In this document: in pieces, positions 1 to 8,846 of the stretch
How the letters are laid out: every line of letters starts with the position of its first letter
Position numbering within the stretch: the stretch's first letter is position 1
DNA from: Thiobacillus sp. SCUT-2
GTDB taxonomy: Bacteria > Pseudomonadota > Gammaproteobacteria > Burkholderiales > Thiobacillaceae
Length of the DNA: 64,000 bases
Assembly (NCBI RefSeq): GCF_035621355.1
Contig: NZ_CP141769.1
Coordinates: forward strand, 2,790,001-2,854,000
Direction: 5' to 3'
Notes under the pieces: generated by a model
Told to the model about the DNA's origin: nothing
The model's input: the letters and a program-made list of their open reading frames with translations, nothing else
Databases searched by the model: none
Translations under genes and position numbers: made by a program

Positions 1-129
1 GTCGGGCGCACGCTGGAGATTCGCGAGCGCTTCTTCGCCATCTCGGTCGAGCGCCGCCTGAGCCATCCGGCCGTCGTCGCCGTGAGCGAGGCCGCCCGCC
101 TGAGCCTGCAGCCGCAGGACGCCGACTGA
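1..129 (+). CDS. LysR-family regulator, NhaR-like (C-terminal end, partial)
   Basis: Only the last 42 codons are in the window; the reading frame is open from base 1 to a TGA at 127-129. The tail contains RFFAISVERRLSHPAVVAVSEAAR, which resembles the extreme C-terminus of NhaR-type LysR activators (effector-binding domain). NhaR proteins activate sodium/proton antiporter genes; that role cannot be tested here. It is followed after 11 bp by a convergent gene on the opposite strand, so it is the end of a leftward-lying transcription unit. The family call rests on about 25 residues and is moderate. Confidence 0.55.
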   Translation, partial: VGRTLEIRERFFAISVERRLSHPAVVAVSEAARLSLQPQDAD

Positions 130-140
130 GCCGAGAGGCG

Positions 141-578
141 TCAGGCCGCCAGCAGGCGCGCCGCCTCGGCCGGCGTCACGAGGCGGAACCAGGCGGCGCA
201 GCGGCGGCGCAGCCTGAGCAGGGCGCGGTCCTTGCTGACCAGTGCGGATGCGCCGGCGGCGGCCAATTCGAGGAATTTCTGGTCGTCGGGGTCGCTGCAG
301 CGCGGCAGCGCGGTCGGCGGCGCGAGCCGGGCGAGCGGAACGGCGAGGCGTTCATAGGAGGCGAACAATTCAGCCTGCCGCAGCGCGTCGAGGGCAAACT
401 CGGGATAGGCCAGCACGCGCCGCCACTCTTCCAGGGTCGCCTCCGACACCGCGCAGCGCACCCGTCCCGTCGCCAGCGCCTCGCGCAATGGCCGCGCTTG
501 CGGATCGTCGAACACCAGCAGGTCGAGCACCACGTTGGTGTCGAGCACCCAGAGGGCAGCGGGGTCGCCCCTATTCAA
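141..578 (-). CDS. PIN-domain protein, putative toxin/ribonuclease
   Basis: About 145 residues with the PIN-domain layout: a first acidic motif LDTNVVLDLL right at the N-terminus, a glutamate in SEATLEEW, and a late acidic motif CSDPDDQKFLELA followed by ALVSKDRALL. PIN proteins are Mg-dependent RNases, often VapC-like toxins; this subfamily is usually annotated as a putative toxin component without an adjacent antitoxin, and none is seen here. The start is uncertain. A TTG at 578, four codons into the thioredoxin stop region, would give translational coupling, while a GTG at 548 gives a protein beginning right at the LDTN motif. Longer versions would run into the thioredoxin gene and are unlikely. 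Function inferred only. Confidence 0.75.
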   Translation of the reverse strand: MNRGDPAALWVLDTNVVLDLLVFDDPQARPLREALATGRVRCAVSEATLEEWRRVLAYPEFALDALRQAELFASYERLAVPLARLAPPTALPRCSDPDDQKFLELAAAGASALVSKDRALLRLRRRCAAWFRLVTPAEAARLLAA

Positions 579-939
579 TATCCGTATGCTCGGCGATGAA
601 TTCGCGCACCCAGTGCTCCGGCTTCGCGCTCGCGAAGCGCCCGACGATCTCGCCCTTGACGAACAGCAGCACGGTGGGAAATCCCCGCAGGCCATAGCGG
701 CCGGCGAGCTTCATGTTGGCGCCCTCGTCGACCTCGACCTTGGCGAGGCGGATCCTGCCGTCATAGTGGGCGATGACGCGGTCGAGCACGGGGCTCAGCG
801 CGCGGCAGGGCGGGCACCAGTCGGCCCAGAAGTCGACCAGGACGGGCAGGGCGTGGGACGCCTCGATGACGTCGCGGTCGAAGTGCTCCAGGTGGGTATC
901 GAAGATGGGGCCCGGCGCATGGGCCTGAAGGTCGGTCAT
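571..939 (-). CDS. Thioredoxin-family protein with CPPC active site
   Basis: 122 residues, the size of a single thioredoxin domain. The redox motif is WADWCPPCRALSP, so the dipeptide between the cysteines is Pro-Pro instead of the classical Gly-Pro of TrxA. The cis-proline region GFPTVLLF and the C-terminal helix are present. There is no signal peptide, so it should act in the cytoplasm as a disulfide reductase or a specialised thiol carrier. Its stop overlaps the possible start of the PIN gene, so the two are probably cotranscribed. It reads divergently from the hypothetical gene at 1053. Substrate is unknown. Confidence 0.9.
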   Translation of the reverse strand: MTDLQAHAPGPIFDTHLEHFDRDVIEASHALPVLVDFWADWCPPCRALSPVLDRVIAHYDGRIRLAKVEVDEGANMKLAGRYGLRGFPTVLLFVKGEIVGRFASAKPEHWVREFIAEHTDIE

Positions 940-1052
940 GACGATTGCGGCAATAAAACGAACGGCCGCCTATTTTGCCTCAATGGCAGGCCTTTTCCGT
1001 CCGCTATAGAAACTGCTTAACCCGACGTGCGAATGGCGCTACCGTAACGCCC

Positions 1053-1481
1053 ATGGAAGAACGCTTCTATCGCGAGCAGGAGATTGCCCGGCTGCCGGAC
1101 TTCCTCCCGGCCGCGACCTACAACCTCGCGCACACGCTGCTGGCGCGCGCGGGCACCTGCCTGTTCGTGCCGATCCGCAGCATGCAGTACATGGCCGTGC
1201 TGGATGCGGAGGAGTTCATTTTCGTCGACAGCCAGAATCGCGCGTGGGTCGAACTGGCCTGGCAGCATTTCCGCCCGCAGGCGCGGGCGTCGCTCGACGA
1301 ACGCGTGCCATTCGAGGTGGTGCACTACCTGCCCCAGGCGGCGGAGACCATGAAGCGCCTGCCGGCTGAATTCCACCAGGCGCTGCTGCTGCTTGCCGGG
1401 CGCCAGAAACCGGACACGCCCGCCACCGTGCTCACGCTCCATGCCGGGGCGAAGGCGCCGCCCGACGACACCGCGGGCTGA
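1053..1481 (+). CDS. Conserved hypothetical protein
   Basis: 142 residues from the ATG at 1053. An upstream start at 975 is in frame, but the first 26 residues look non-coding. The protein begins MEERFYREQEIARLPDFLPAATYN, has a central segment with FIFVDSQNRAWVELAWQHF, and a disordered Pro/Ala-rich tail. No catalytic motif, signal peptide or membrane segment is visible. It ends 18 bp before the convergent sqr gene. I do not recognise the family. The coding call is supported by length, strong third-position GC and a plausible fold-like hydrophobic pattern. Confidence 0.65.
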   Translation: MEERFYREQEIARLPDFLPAATYNLAHTLLARAGTCLFVPIRSMQYMAVLDAEEFIFVDSQNRAWVELAWQHFRPQARASLDERVPFEVVHYLPQAAETMKRLPAEFHQALLLLAGRQKPDTPATVLTLHAGAKAPPDDTAG

Positions 1482-1499
1482 CCCCAGGCGGGCGCGACG

Positions 1500-2771
1500 T
1501 CATTCCTTGAGCTTGGAGATGCCGAGTGCGCGCAGCGTGAGATTCTCGTAGAAGGGCCCGACGTTGCCCTTCTTGATCTTGCGCAGGAAGTATTTCTCGA
1601 ACGCGATCTTGGCGAGGTGCACCCACTTGCCCTCGGAGAACCAGTTGACGTTGCGCGGCGGAATCTGCGGCAGCGCGACGAAGGCGATGCCGGTATCGCC
1701 GAAGTCGGCCAGGCAGACCGCGTTCCAGGTCGCCTTCTCGGCAGGTTCCTTGCCGTCGAGCAGCGCGCGGATGTTGTGCGCGGTCGCCGTCACCATCGAC
1801 TCGATCATGTAGCCCGTCTTCGGCGTGCCGGTGGGCACCGGCGTTGCCTCGACCGGTGGAATGGCGACGCATACCCCGACTGAGAAGACGTTCCTGAACG
1901 TGGGGTTGCGCTGGTAGGGGTCGATCACGACGAAGCCACGCGGATTGGTCAGGCCCTCGATGCCGATCACCGCGTCCACGCCCTTGAAGGCGGGCAGCAT
2001 CATCGAATACTTGAACGGCAGTTCGTGCTGCTTTTTCTCGCTGCCGTCCTCGTTCACCTCGGTGACGAACATCTTGCCGGCCTCGATCCTGCTGACCTTG
2101 GCATTGCAGATCCACTTGATGTGCCGGTCGCGGAAGGCCGACTCGATCATGCCCTTGGAGTCGCCGACGCCGCCCAGCCCGAGGTGGCCGATGTAGGGTT
2201 CCGCCGTGACGAAGGTCATCGGCACCTTGTCGCGCAGCTTGCGGCGCCGCAGGTCGGTCTCCATGATCATCGCGAACTCGTAGGCCGGCCCGTAGCAGGA
2301 GGCGCCCTGCACGGCCCCGACGACGATGGGTCCCGGATCCTTGACGAAGGCCTCCCAGGCGTCGCTCGACGTCACCGCGTGGTCGACGTGGCAGACCGAC
2401 TGCGTGTGCCCGCCCGGGCCCAGTCCCTCGACCTCGTCGAAGGCCAGCTTCGGTCCGGTCGCGATGATCAGGTAGTCGTACTCGACGCTGCGGCCGTCGT
2501 CGAGTTCGACGCGGTTCTCGGCGGGGTGCACGCGCTTCGCGCCGACCGCGATGAAATCGATGTTCTTCCTCCTGAGAATGGGCTCGATGGGAAGTTCGAT
2601 GTCCTGGCGCGTCCGCCACTTGACCGCGACCCAGGGATTGGACGGCACGAAGTGGAAATTCGGCGTATTCGAGATGACCGTGATGCGGTCTTCCGGTCGC
2701 GCGCTCTCCCGCATCTCGAACGCCATCGGCATGCCGCCGATGCCTGCCCCCATAATGACGATGTGAGCCAT
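1500..2771 (-). CDS. sqr: Sulfide:quinone oxidoreductase
   Basis: 423-residue flavoprotein that oxidises sulfide and passes electrons to membrane quinone. The N-terminal FAD-binding motif is HIVIMGAGIGGMPMAFEM. Three cysteines match the catalytic set of Aquifex/Acidithiobacillus-type SQR: Cys127 in SVCHVDH, Cys159 in GASCYGPAYEF and Cys353 in NAVCLADFGDTG. The second half contains AIPPVEATPVPTGTPKTG and the C-terminal amphipathic region GKWVHLAKIAFEKYFL expected for monotopic membrane binding. The ATG at 2771 has a GGAGGG ribosome site six bases upstream; the open frame continues to 2882 but has no comparable site. It stands divergent to the gamma-carbonic anhydrase and is likely a main electron input for the autotrophic genes in this window. 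Confidence 0.95.
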   Translation of the reverse strand: MAHIVIMGAGIGGMPMAFEMRESARPEDRITVISNTPNFHFVPSNPWVAVKWRTRQDIELPIEPILRRKNIDFIAVGAKRVHPAENRVELDDGRSVEYDYLIIATGPKLAFDEVEGLGPGGHTQSVCHVDHAVTSSDAWEAFVKDPGPIVVGAVQGASCYGPAYEFAMIMETDLRRRKLRDKVPMTFVTAEPYIGHLGLGGVGDSKGMIESAFRDRHIKWICNAKVSRIEAGKMFVTEVNEDGSEKKQHELPFKYSMMLPAFKGVDAVIGIEGLTNPRGFVVIDPYQRNPTFRNVFSVGVCVAIPPVEATPVPTGTPKTGYMIESMVTATAHNIRALLDGKEPAEKATWNAVCLADFGDTGIAFVALPQIPPRNVNWFSEGKWVHLAKIAFEKYFLRKIKKGNVGPFYENLTLRALGISKLKE

Positions 2772-2925
2772 GGTTCGCCCTCCATGAGATAAGTCCCAGT
2801 TTTTTATGTATAAACCGGGCCCGCGAAAGCGCAACCCGCCACCCCGCGACCGGCCCGGCGGCGCGAGGGGGAGTGGTATCATCCATGGGGTTTGCCCCGT
2901 TCACCGCTTTTGATCGAGACGTTCC

Positions 2926-3486
2926 ATGATTCGCAAGAACCCTTCCGGACACGTGCCTGTCGTGCATGAGACCGCCTTCGTCGACCCGACCGCCATCCTG
3001 TGCGGCAAGATCGTCGTCGAGGAGAATGTGTTCATCGGGCCCTACGCCGTGATCCGCGCCGATGAGCTCGACGAGCACGGCGACATGGAGGCCATCGTCA
3101 TCGGCGCCAACTCCAACATCCAGGACGGCGTCGTCATCCACTGCAAGGCCGGCGGCGGCGTCACCATCGGACGTGGCAGCTCGATCGCCCACCGCTCCAT
3201 CGTCCATGGTCCCTGCACCGTGCATGACAACGTATTCGTCGGCTTCAACTCCGTGCTGTTCAACTGCACCGTCGGCGAGGGTTCGGTGATCCGCCACAAC
3301 TCGGTCGTCGAGGGCTGCTCCGTGCCTGCCGGCTTCTATATCCCGTCGACCGCGAACATCCATTCCGACGCCGACCTCGCGACGATCGAACGCGTATCGC
3401 CGGACGCGGCCAGCTTCTCGGAAAGCGTCGCGCAGGCGAACAGCGAGCTCGTCAAGGGCTACAAGCGCATCCGCAACGAGTTCTGA
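2926..3486 (+). CDS. Gamma-class carbonic anhydrase-like hexapeptide-repeat protein
   Basis: 186 residues forming a left-handed beta-helix of hexapeptide repeats (for example VFIGPYAVIRAD, SNIQDGVVIHC, TVHDNVFVGF). The three histidines expected to bind metal in gamma-carbonic anhydrases are visible: one in DGVVIHCKAG and two in SIAHRSIVHG. The C-terminal helix SFSESVAQANSELVKGYKRI is typical. It would interconvert CO2 and bicarbonate in the cytoplasm if active; many family members have not been shown to be active, so this is family inference. The SulP transporter starts 8 bp downstream, so the two form a likely two-gene unit for inorganic carbon or anion handling. Confidence 0.85.
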   Translation: MIRKNPSGHVPVVHETAFVDPTAILCGKIVVEENVFIGPYAVIRADELDEHGDMEAIVIGANSNIQDGVVIHCKAGGGVTIGRGSSIAHRSIVHGPCTVHDNVFVGFNSVLFNCTVGEGSVIRHNSVVEGCSVPAGFYIPSTANIHSDADLATIERVSPDAASFSESVAQANSELVKGYKRIRNEF

Positions 3487-3494
3487 CGAACGGC

Positions 3495-5132
3495 ATGATC
3501 GCGGCGCTGGAATCCTGGCGCGCCGGGTTGTTTCACCGGCGGCACCTGATGCGGAACCTGGGCGCCGGCCTGGTGGTCGGCGTGGTGGCCCTGCCGCTGG
3601 CGATGGCCTTCGCGATCGCCAGCGGCGCGCGCCCCGAACAGGGCATCTACACCGGCATCGTCGCCGGCTTCCTGACCGCACTGCTCGGCAGCTCGCGCGT
3701 ATCGATCAGTGGCCCGACCGGCGCCTTCATCGCGATCCTCGCCGGCATCACCGCGAAGTACGGCATCGACGGCCTGCAGATCGCCAGCATCATGGCCGGC
3801 CTGATCCTGCTGGCGATGGGCCTGGTCAAGCTCGGCGGCATCATCCGCTTCATCCCGACGCCGGTGATCACCGGCTTCACCAGCGGCATCGCGATCATCA
3901 TCTGGGTCGGGCAGTGGAAGGATTTCTTCGGCCTGCATCCGGCCGCCTCCGGCCGCCACTTCCACGAAAAGCTCGCGGCACTGGTCGCGGCCCTGCCGGA
4001 CTTCCACCTGGCCACCACCCTGCTCGCCCTGAGCGCGCTGGCGCTGGTCGTCATCATGCCGCGCCTGATCCGCCGCATCCCCAGCCCGCTGATCGCGATG
4101 GTCGCGGTCACGGTCGCGCAGGCCTACTTTCATTTCGACGGCGTCGCCACCATCGGCAGCGCGTTCGGCGGCATTCCGCCCGGCCTGCCCGAGCCGCACC
4201 TGCCGTCGGTCAGCTTCGCCCGCGTGCTGGAACTGCTCGGACCGGCCATCACCATTGCCATGCTGGGTGCGATCGAGTCGCTGCTGTGCGCGGTGGTCGC
4301 GGACGGCATGGCCGGCACCCGCCACAACCCCAATCAGGAACTGGTCGGACTCGGCATCGCGAACATCGCCGCGCCGATTTTCGGCGGCTTCGCCGCCACT
4401 GGCGCGATCGCACGCACCGCAACCAGCATCCGCAACGGTGGCGACAGCCCGCTCGCCGGCGTCGTGCACGCACTGACGCTCGTCGCCGTCCTCGTCGCAC
4501 TGGCGCCGCTGGCCGCCAATATTCCGCTTGCCGCGCTGGCGGCCATCCTGTTCGTGGTGGCGTGGAACATGAGCGAGGCACGCCATTTCGTCGACCTCCT
4601 GCGCCATGCGCCGGTCAACGACAAGGTGCTGCTGCTGATCACCTTCCTGCTCACCGTGTTCGCCGACCTCGTCATCGCCGTGAACGTCGGCGTGCTGCTC
4701 GCGGCGCTGCTGTTCATGAAGCGCATGAGCGAGACGGTGACGATCGAGGGAGAAAGCGACACCAGCCTGGCGGCGGTGTGCCCGGTCGGCCTGCCGAAAG
4801 GGGTGCAGGTCTACTCGATCGACGGCCCGCTGTTCTTCGGCGCCGCCGCGACCTTCGAGCGCACGCTCGCCGGCCTGCACGACCACACGCGGGTGCTGAT
4901 CCTGCGTCTGGGGCAGGTGCCGATGGCCGACGTCACGGCCATGCAGGCGCTGGCCGACCTGACGCGCCATTTCCAGCAGCGGGGGGTGAAAGTGCGGCTG
5001 TGCGAGGCGAATGCGCGCATCAATGACAAGCTTGCCAATTTCGGGCTGCTCGACCAGCTCGGCCAGGCCGACGCCCGCATCAGCCTGGTGGACGTGCTGG
5101 CGCAGGCCGCAGACGAAGGCGCGGCCGCCTGA
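3495..5132 (+). CDS. SulP-family anion transporter with STAS domain (possible bicarbonate transporter)
   Basis: 545 residues. The first about 400 form the membrane domain, with the signature GVVALPLAMAFAIASGARPEQGIYTGIVAGF and the conserved SISGPTGAF; the last about 110 form a STAS domain (VQVYSIDGPLFFGAA, ADVTAMQALADL). SulP proteins carry sulfate, bicarbonate or other anions, and BicA is the sodium/bicarbonate member. Substrate cannot be read from sequence. The position 8 bp after a carbonic anhydrase and beside a carbon-fixation cluster favours bicarbonate, but sulfate export or uptake is also plausible in a sulfur oxidiser. Confidence 0.9.
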   Translation: MIAALESWRAGLFHRRHLMRNLGAGLVVGVVALPLAMAFAIASGARPEQGIYTGIVAGFLTALLGSSRVSISGPTGAFIAILAGITAKYGIDGLQIASIMAGLILLAMGLVKLGGIIRFIPTPVITGFTSGIAIIIWVGQWKDFFGLHPAASGRHFHEKLAALVAALPDFHLATTLLALSALALVVIMPRLIRRIPSPLIAMVAVTVAQAYFHFDGVATIGSAFGGIPPGLPEPHLPSVSFARVLELLGPAITIAMLGAIESLLCAVVADGMAGTRHNPNQELVGLGIANIAAPIFGGFAATGAIARTATSIRNGGDSPLAGVVHALTLVAVLVALAPLAANIPLAALAAILFVVAWNMSEARHFVDLLRHAPVNDKVLLLITFLLTVFADLVIAVNVGVLLAALLFMKRMSETVTIEGESDTSLAAVCPVGLPKGVQVYSIDGPLFFGAAATFERTLAGLHDHTRVLILRLGQVPMADVTAMQALADLTRHFQQRGVKVRLCEANARINDKLANFGLLDQLGQADARISLVDVLAQAADEGAAA

Positions 5133-5401
5133 GCGGGACCGGATCGCGTCGCCGCGGTCGGAACGCCGCCCATCCCGCCTGACGTGTCTGGCCGGCAACC
5201 GCCGGCCCCGCATCATCGCCCCGTCCGGAAATGCCATCCCCAGGGTCGGGCCGGGCTCGTCGCATTCTTGTCGACGGCGACGTCGGCGCCGCAGAACGGA
5301 CCCGACCTGCCCCCTTCGAGCGAACCGGCGCAAATGGCGCTACACTTAGCCAGACCCGGTTCCGCGTCAGGCCGGCTTTCAAACAGCCCACAAGGGAGAC
5401 G

Positions 5402-8400
5402 ATGCGACTGCACTTGCGTGCCTCCATGCGCCCGTTCGGCTTTGTCTTCAAGCTGGCCAGTTCCCGGGGGCTGATGGTGTTGCTGCTGGCGTGGCCGTAT
5501 TCTGCCCTCGCCGGCACCGAGACGCGCGAAGTGCGCATCGGCGTGTACGAGAATCCGCCCAAGATCACCGTCGGACGGAATGACCAGCCGGACGGCATCT
5601 TCGGCAACCTGCTGACCGAGATCGCCCACAGGGAAGGTTGGACGCTGCGCGCCGTCCCGTGCAAATGGGAGGCCTGCCTCGAGGCCCTGCAGGTGGGGCG
5701 GATCGATCTTCTTCCAGACGTCGCCCGGACGAAGGCGCGCGAAAGGCAGTTCGACTTCCATGCGGAACCCGTCCTGCAGAGCTGGTCGGCCCTGTACGTC
5801 CCCTTGGGCTATCGGTCGCAGTCGATGCTCGATTTCAAGGGCAAGCGCATTGCAGTGCTCGATCGCTCCGTTCAACAGGGCTACCTCCGCACCTTGTTCG
5901 CCGGCTTCGGCATCGATGTCACGCTGGTTCCGGTCGCGTCGTTCGACGAGGGATTCGTGCTCGTGGAACAGGGCAGGGCCGACGCCGCGGCCGTCAATCA
6001 CTACTACGGCGAGTTCAATGCCCGGCGCTACGGACTGATGTCCTCGTCGATCATGTTCCAGCCGTCGCAGCTGTTCTTTGCCGCTTCCCATGGCGCGAAT
6101 GCCGATCTGCTGGCCGCGATAGACCGTGATCTGGCAGCCTGGCAGAACAGTCCGGGCTCGCCTTACTACAAGGTGCTGGAACGGTGGATGGTGCCGCCAC
6201 CGGCCACGGTGTTGCCGGTCTGGTGGCGTTGGGCGACAGGCGGAATCCTGGCGATCATCGTGGTCGTGCTGTTGATCAATGCCATGTTGCGCCGCCGGGT
6301 TCGCGCCCAGACCGCGCGACTCGAAGAAGACCTCGTTCAACTCCGGCAGGCCGACGCGGTTTTGAACCGGCAGCACAGCTTCATCCAGTCCCTGATCCGC
6401 ACCATACCGGATCTGGTCTGGATCAAGGATCCGGACGGCGTTTATCTGGCCTGCAACCCAAGTTTCGAATCGTTCTTCGGCGCGGCGGAAGCCGATATCG
6501 TCGGCAAGACCGATTACGACTTCGTCGATCGCGAACGAGCCGATTTCTTCCGTGCCAATGATCGTGCGGCGACGGTCGCCGGCAAGCCCACCGTGAACGA
6601 GGAGTGGCTGACGTTTTCGGCGGACGGCTACCACGGCCTGTTCGAGACGACCAAGACGCCGATGTTCGATGCCCAGGGACGCCTCACCGGCGTGCTCGGC
6701 ATCGCGCACGACATCACCGCCCGCAAGAAGATCGAGCAGGCGCTGCGGGAAAGCGAGGAGCACCTGAAGGAGGCGCAGGCCATGGCCCACTTGGGCAACT
6801 GGAGCCTCGACCTCACGACCGGCGCGGCGGTGTGGTCCGACGAGGAATACCGCCTGCTCGGCTACGAGCCCGGCAGCGTCGCACCGACCTCGGAGAATTT
6901 CATGAGAGCGGTTCATCCGCAGGATATCGCGGCGGTGACGGCAGAAATGCAACGCATCCTGAAACCAGGGGAAAAGGATCCGTTTCACATCGTGCATCGC
7001 GTCGCCGGCGCGGCTGGCGAGCGGATCGTCGAACAGCTCGGCAAGGTCAGCTTCGACGCGCACGGTCAACCGGTCCGCATGTTCGGCACCACGACCGACA
7101 TCACCGAGCGTACGCGCACCGAGAGACGGATCGAGCATCTCGCCTACCATGACCAACTCACGGGCCTGCCGAACCGGTCGCTGCTTCTCGACCGCCTGGG
7201 CCAGGTCCTGGCGGCGTCCCGACGCGGCAAGCGCTTCGGCGCCGTGATGTTCGTGGACCTCGACCAGTTCAAGCACATCAACGACGTGCACGGACATGCC
7301 ATCGGCGACAAGGTGCTCAACGACGTCGCCCAGCGCCTGCGCTATTACCTGCGCGAAGGCGACACCGTGGCCCGCTTCGGCGGCGACGAGTTCGTCATCC
7401 TCCTGCCGGAGTTGTCCACCGACCAGGAGGTGGCCGCCACCCTCGCGCTCTCGGTGGCGGAAAAGATCCGCGCCGCCCTCGAGCAGCCCGCGCGCATCGA
7501 CGGACAGGATTACCGCGCCACGGCCAGCATCGGCGTGTCCCTGTTCCCGAAGCAGGGCGAGAACGCGGACGACCTGATCCGCGAGGCCGATATCGCCATG
7601 TACCGCGCCAAGGACAGCGGCCGCAACGCGCTGATGTTCTTCGAGCAGGACATGCAGGCCCACATCACCGAGCGCTATGCGCTGGAGCGGGATCTGCGCG
7701 ACGCGGTCAAGCAGGACAGGCTCGAGCTTTTCCTGCAATCCCAGGTCAACGCGGACGGCGACGTCATCGGCGCGGAGGCGCTGGTGCGCTGGCATCACCC
7801 CACGCGGGGCCTGGTTTCACCCGCTGCCTTCATCCCCCTGGCGGAGGAAACCGGCCTCATCGTCGCAATCGGCGACTGGGTGCTGGGCGAAACCTGCCGC
7901 CTGCTCGCCCGCTTGCAGGCATGCGGCCACAGCCTGCGCCTTGCGGTAAACGTGAGCCCGCGCCAATTCCACCAGGCGAATTTCGTCTCGCGGGTCGAGG
8001 AGGCGCTTGTCAGGACGGGCGCCGACCCCCGCTCCCTCACGCTGGAGATCACGGAGAACCTGTTGGTGACGCAAACCGCCGACGTGGTATCGCGCATGCT
8101 GGCGCTGTCGGATTTGGGAATCCGCTTCGCCATCGACGATTTCGGCACCGGATATTCGTCCCTGGCCTATCTCAAGCGCATGCCCGTCGACGAACTGAAG
8201 ATCGACAAGAGCTTCGTCCAGGACGTGCCCCGCGACCCCAACGACGTCGCGCTGGTGGAAACCATCCTCTCCATGGCCCGCCACCTGCGCTTCGAAGTGG
8301 TCGCCGAGGGCGTGGAGACCGAGGCGCAGTTGGCGTTCCTGGTCGACCAGGGCTGCAGGTATTTCCAGGGATATTTCTTCCAGCGCCCCGAGCCGTCCGG

Positions 8401-8446
8401 GATTTGGCTGGGTCGGCTGAAGACGCCGCCGCGATCGCCCGCCTAG
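5402..8446 (+). CDS. Periplasmic-sensing GGDEF/EAL c-di-GMP protein with SBP3 and PAS domains
   Basis: 1014 residues from the ATG at 5402, chosen because AGGGAG lies five bases upstream; the open frame begins earlier at 5231 but that part is not protein-like. Order of parts: signal peptide ending near ALAGTE; a periplasmic solute-binding domain (family 3) at about 42-270; a membrane helix (GGILAIIVVVLLI) near 280-300; two PAS domains (about 325-575); a GGDEF domain with GGDEF at 660-664 and an upstream REGD inhibitory site; an EAL domain with EAL at 792-794 plus DDFGTGYSS and VVAEGVET. Both catalytic signatures are intact, so it could make or degrade c-di-GMP in response to a bound periplasmic solute. 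No partner gene is evident. Confidence 0.93.
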   Translation: MRLHLRASMRPFGFVFKLASSRGLMVLLLAWPYSALAGTETREVRIGVYENPPKITVGRNDQPDGIFGNLLTEIAHREGWTLRAVPCKWEACLEALQVGRIDLLPDVARTKARERQFDFHAEPVLQSWSALYVPLGYRSQSMLDFKGKRIAVLDRSVQQGYLRTLFAGFGIDVTLVPVASFDEGFVLVEQGRADAAAVNHYYGEFNARRYGLMSSSIMFQPSQLFFAASHGANADLLAAIDRDLAAWQNSPGSPYYKVLERWMVPPPATVLPVWWRWATGGILAIIVVVLLINAMLRRRVRAQTARLEEDLVQLRQADAVLNRQHSFIQSLIRTIPDLVWIKDPDGVYLACNPSFESFFGAAEADIVGKTDYDFVDRERADFFRANDRAATVAGKPTVNEEWLTFSADGYHGLFETTKTPMFDAQGRLTGVLGIAHDITARKKIEQALRESEEHLKEAQAMAHLGNWSLDLTTGAAVWSDEEYRLLGYEPGSVAPTSENFMRAVHPQDIAAVTAEMQRILKPGEKDPFHIVHRVAGAAGERIVEQLGKVSFDAHGQPVRMFGTTTDITERTRTERRIEHLAYHDQLTGLPNRSLLLDRLGQVLAASRRGKRFGAVMFVDLDQFKHINDVHGHAIGDKVLNDVAQRLRYYLREGDTVARFGGDEFVILLPELSTDQEVAATLALSVAEKIRAALEQPARIDGQDYRATASIGVSLFPKQGENADDLIREADIAMYRAKDSGRNALMFFEQDMQAHITERYALERDLRDAVKQDRLELFLQSQVNADGDVIGAEALVRWHHPTRGLVSPAAFIPLAEETGLIVAIGDWVLGETCRLLARLQACGHSLRLAVNVSPRQFHQANFVSRVEEALVRTGADPRSLTLEITENLLVTQTADVVSRMLALSDLGIRFAIDDFGTGYSSLAYLKRMPVDELKIDKSFVQDVPRDPNDVALVETILSMARHLRFEVVAEGVETEAQLAFLVDQGCRYFQGYFFQRPEPSGIWLGRLKTPPRSPA

Positions 8447-8499
8447 GAGGAAGGCCTGGGGTGGGCGACGCAAGTGCTGGGACGTGCAGTCCGCACGCG

Positions 8500-8793
8500 T
8501 CAGTCGTCCTCGCCCAGTTCGGGATTCCACCCCTTGGACCTGGCGAGCGCCATCGCACGCTCGTAGAGTTGCGCATGGCGCTCGCGCAGTTCCGGCGGCA
8601 GACGGCTCGGCAGGTTGGCGTACTTGTCCCATTCCTTCTCGACCTTGTCCATCAGGCTCTGCATGCGGCCGAGATCCCAGCCGGCGCAGTCCTCGCTCTC
8701 GGGGATGAAGCCGAACAGCCATCCGTCGAGCACGATGCGCCCGAGCTGGGTCATGCCGTGCTTGTCGTTCTTGAAGCCGACGTAAGTTTCCAT
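8500..8793 (-). CDS. Small conserved hypothetical at the end of the cbbLSQO operon
   Basis: 97 residues beginning METYVGFKNDKHGMTQLGRIVLDGWLFGFIPE and ending with the acidic GWNPELGEDD. It is soluble-looking, charged, with a coiled-coil-like middle (MDKVEKEWDKYANLPSRLPPELRERHAQLYERA). I do not recognise a family with a known function. It lies 53 bp downstream of cbbO on the same strand, so it is probably the last gene of the form I RubisCO operon; a link to RubisCO activation or to CbbQ/CbbO is inferred only from position. The second RubisCO operon in this window has no copy after its cbbO. Confidence 0.75.
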   Translation of the reverse strand: METYVGFKNDKHGMTQLGRIVLDGWLFGFIPESEDCAGWDLGRMQSLMDKVEKEWDKYANLPSRLPPELRERHAQLYERAMALARSKGWNPELGEDD

Positions 8794-8846
8794 TGATCAA
8801 CCTTGTCTGGCCGCGGCGCTTCCGGAAGGAGCGCCGCGGTTCGCGT

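Noticed and set aside
1432..3681. 749-codon minus-strand frame covering sqr and the gamma-carbonic anhydrase
   Set aside because: It crosses two well-identified genes in other frames, has Arg-rich composition and no domain; it is a shadow frame.
3459..5333. 624-codon open frame antisense to the SulP gene
   Set aside because: It mirrors the SulP coding frame, and its product is a low-complexity Arg/Gln/Asp-rich sequence typical of antisense frames in GC-rich DNA.
5213..7798. 861-codon minus-strand frame opposite the GGDEF/EAL gene
   Set aside because: The plus-strand frame has complete sensor, PAS, GGDEF and EAL domains with all motifs; the antisense product has none.
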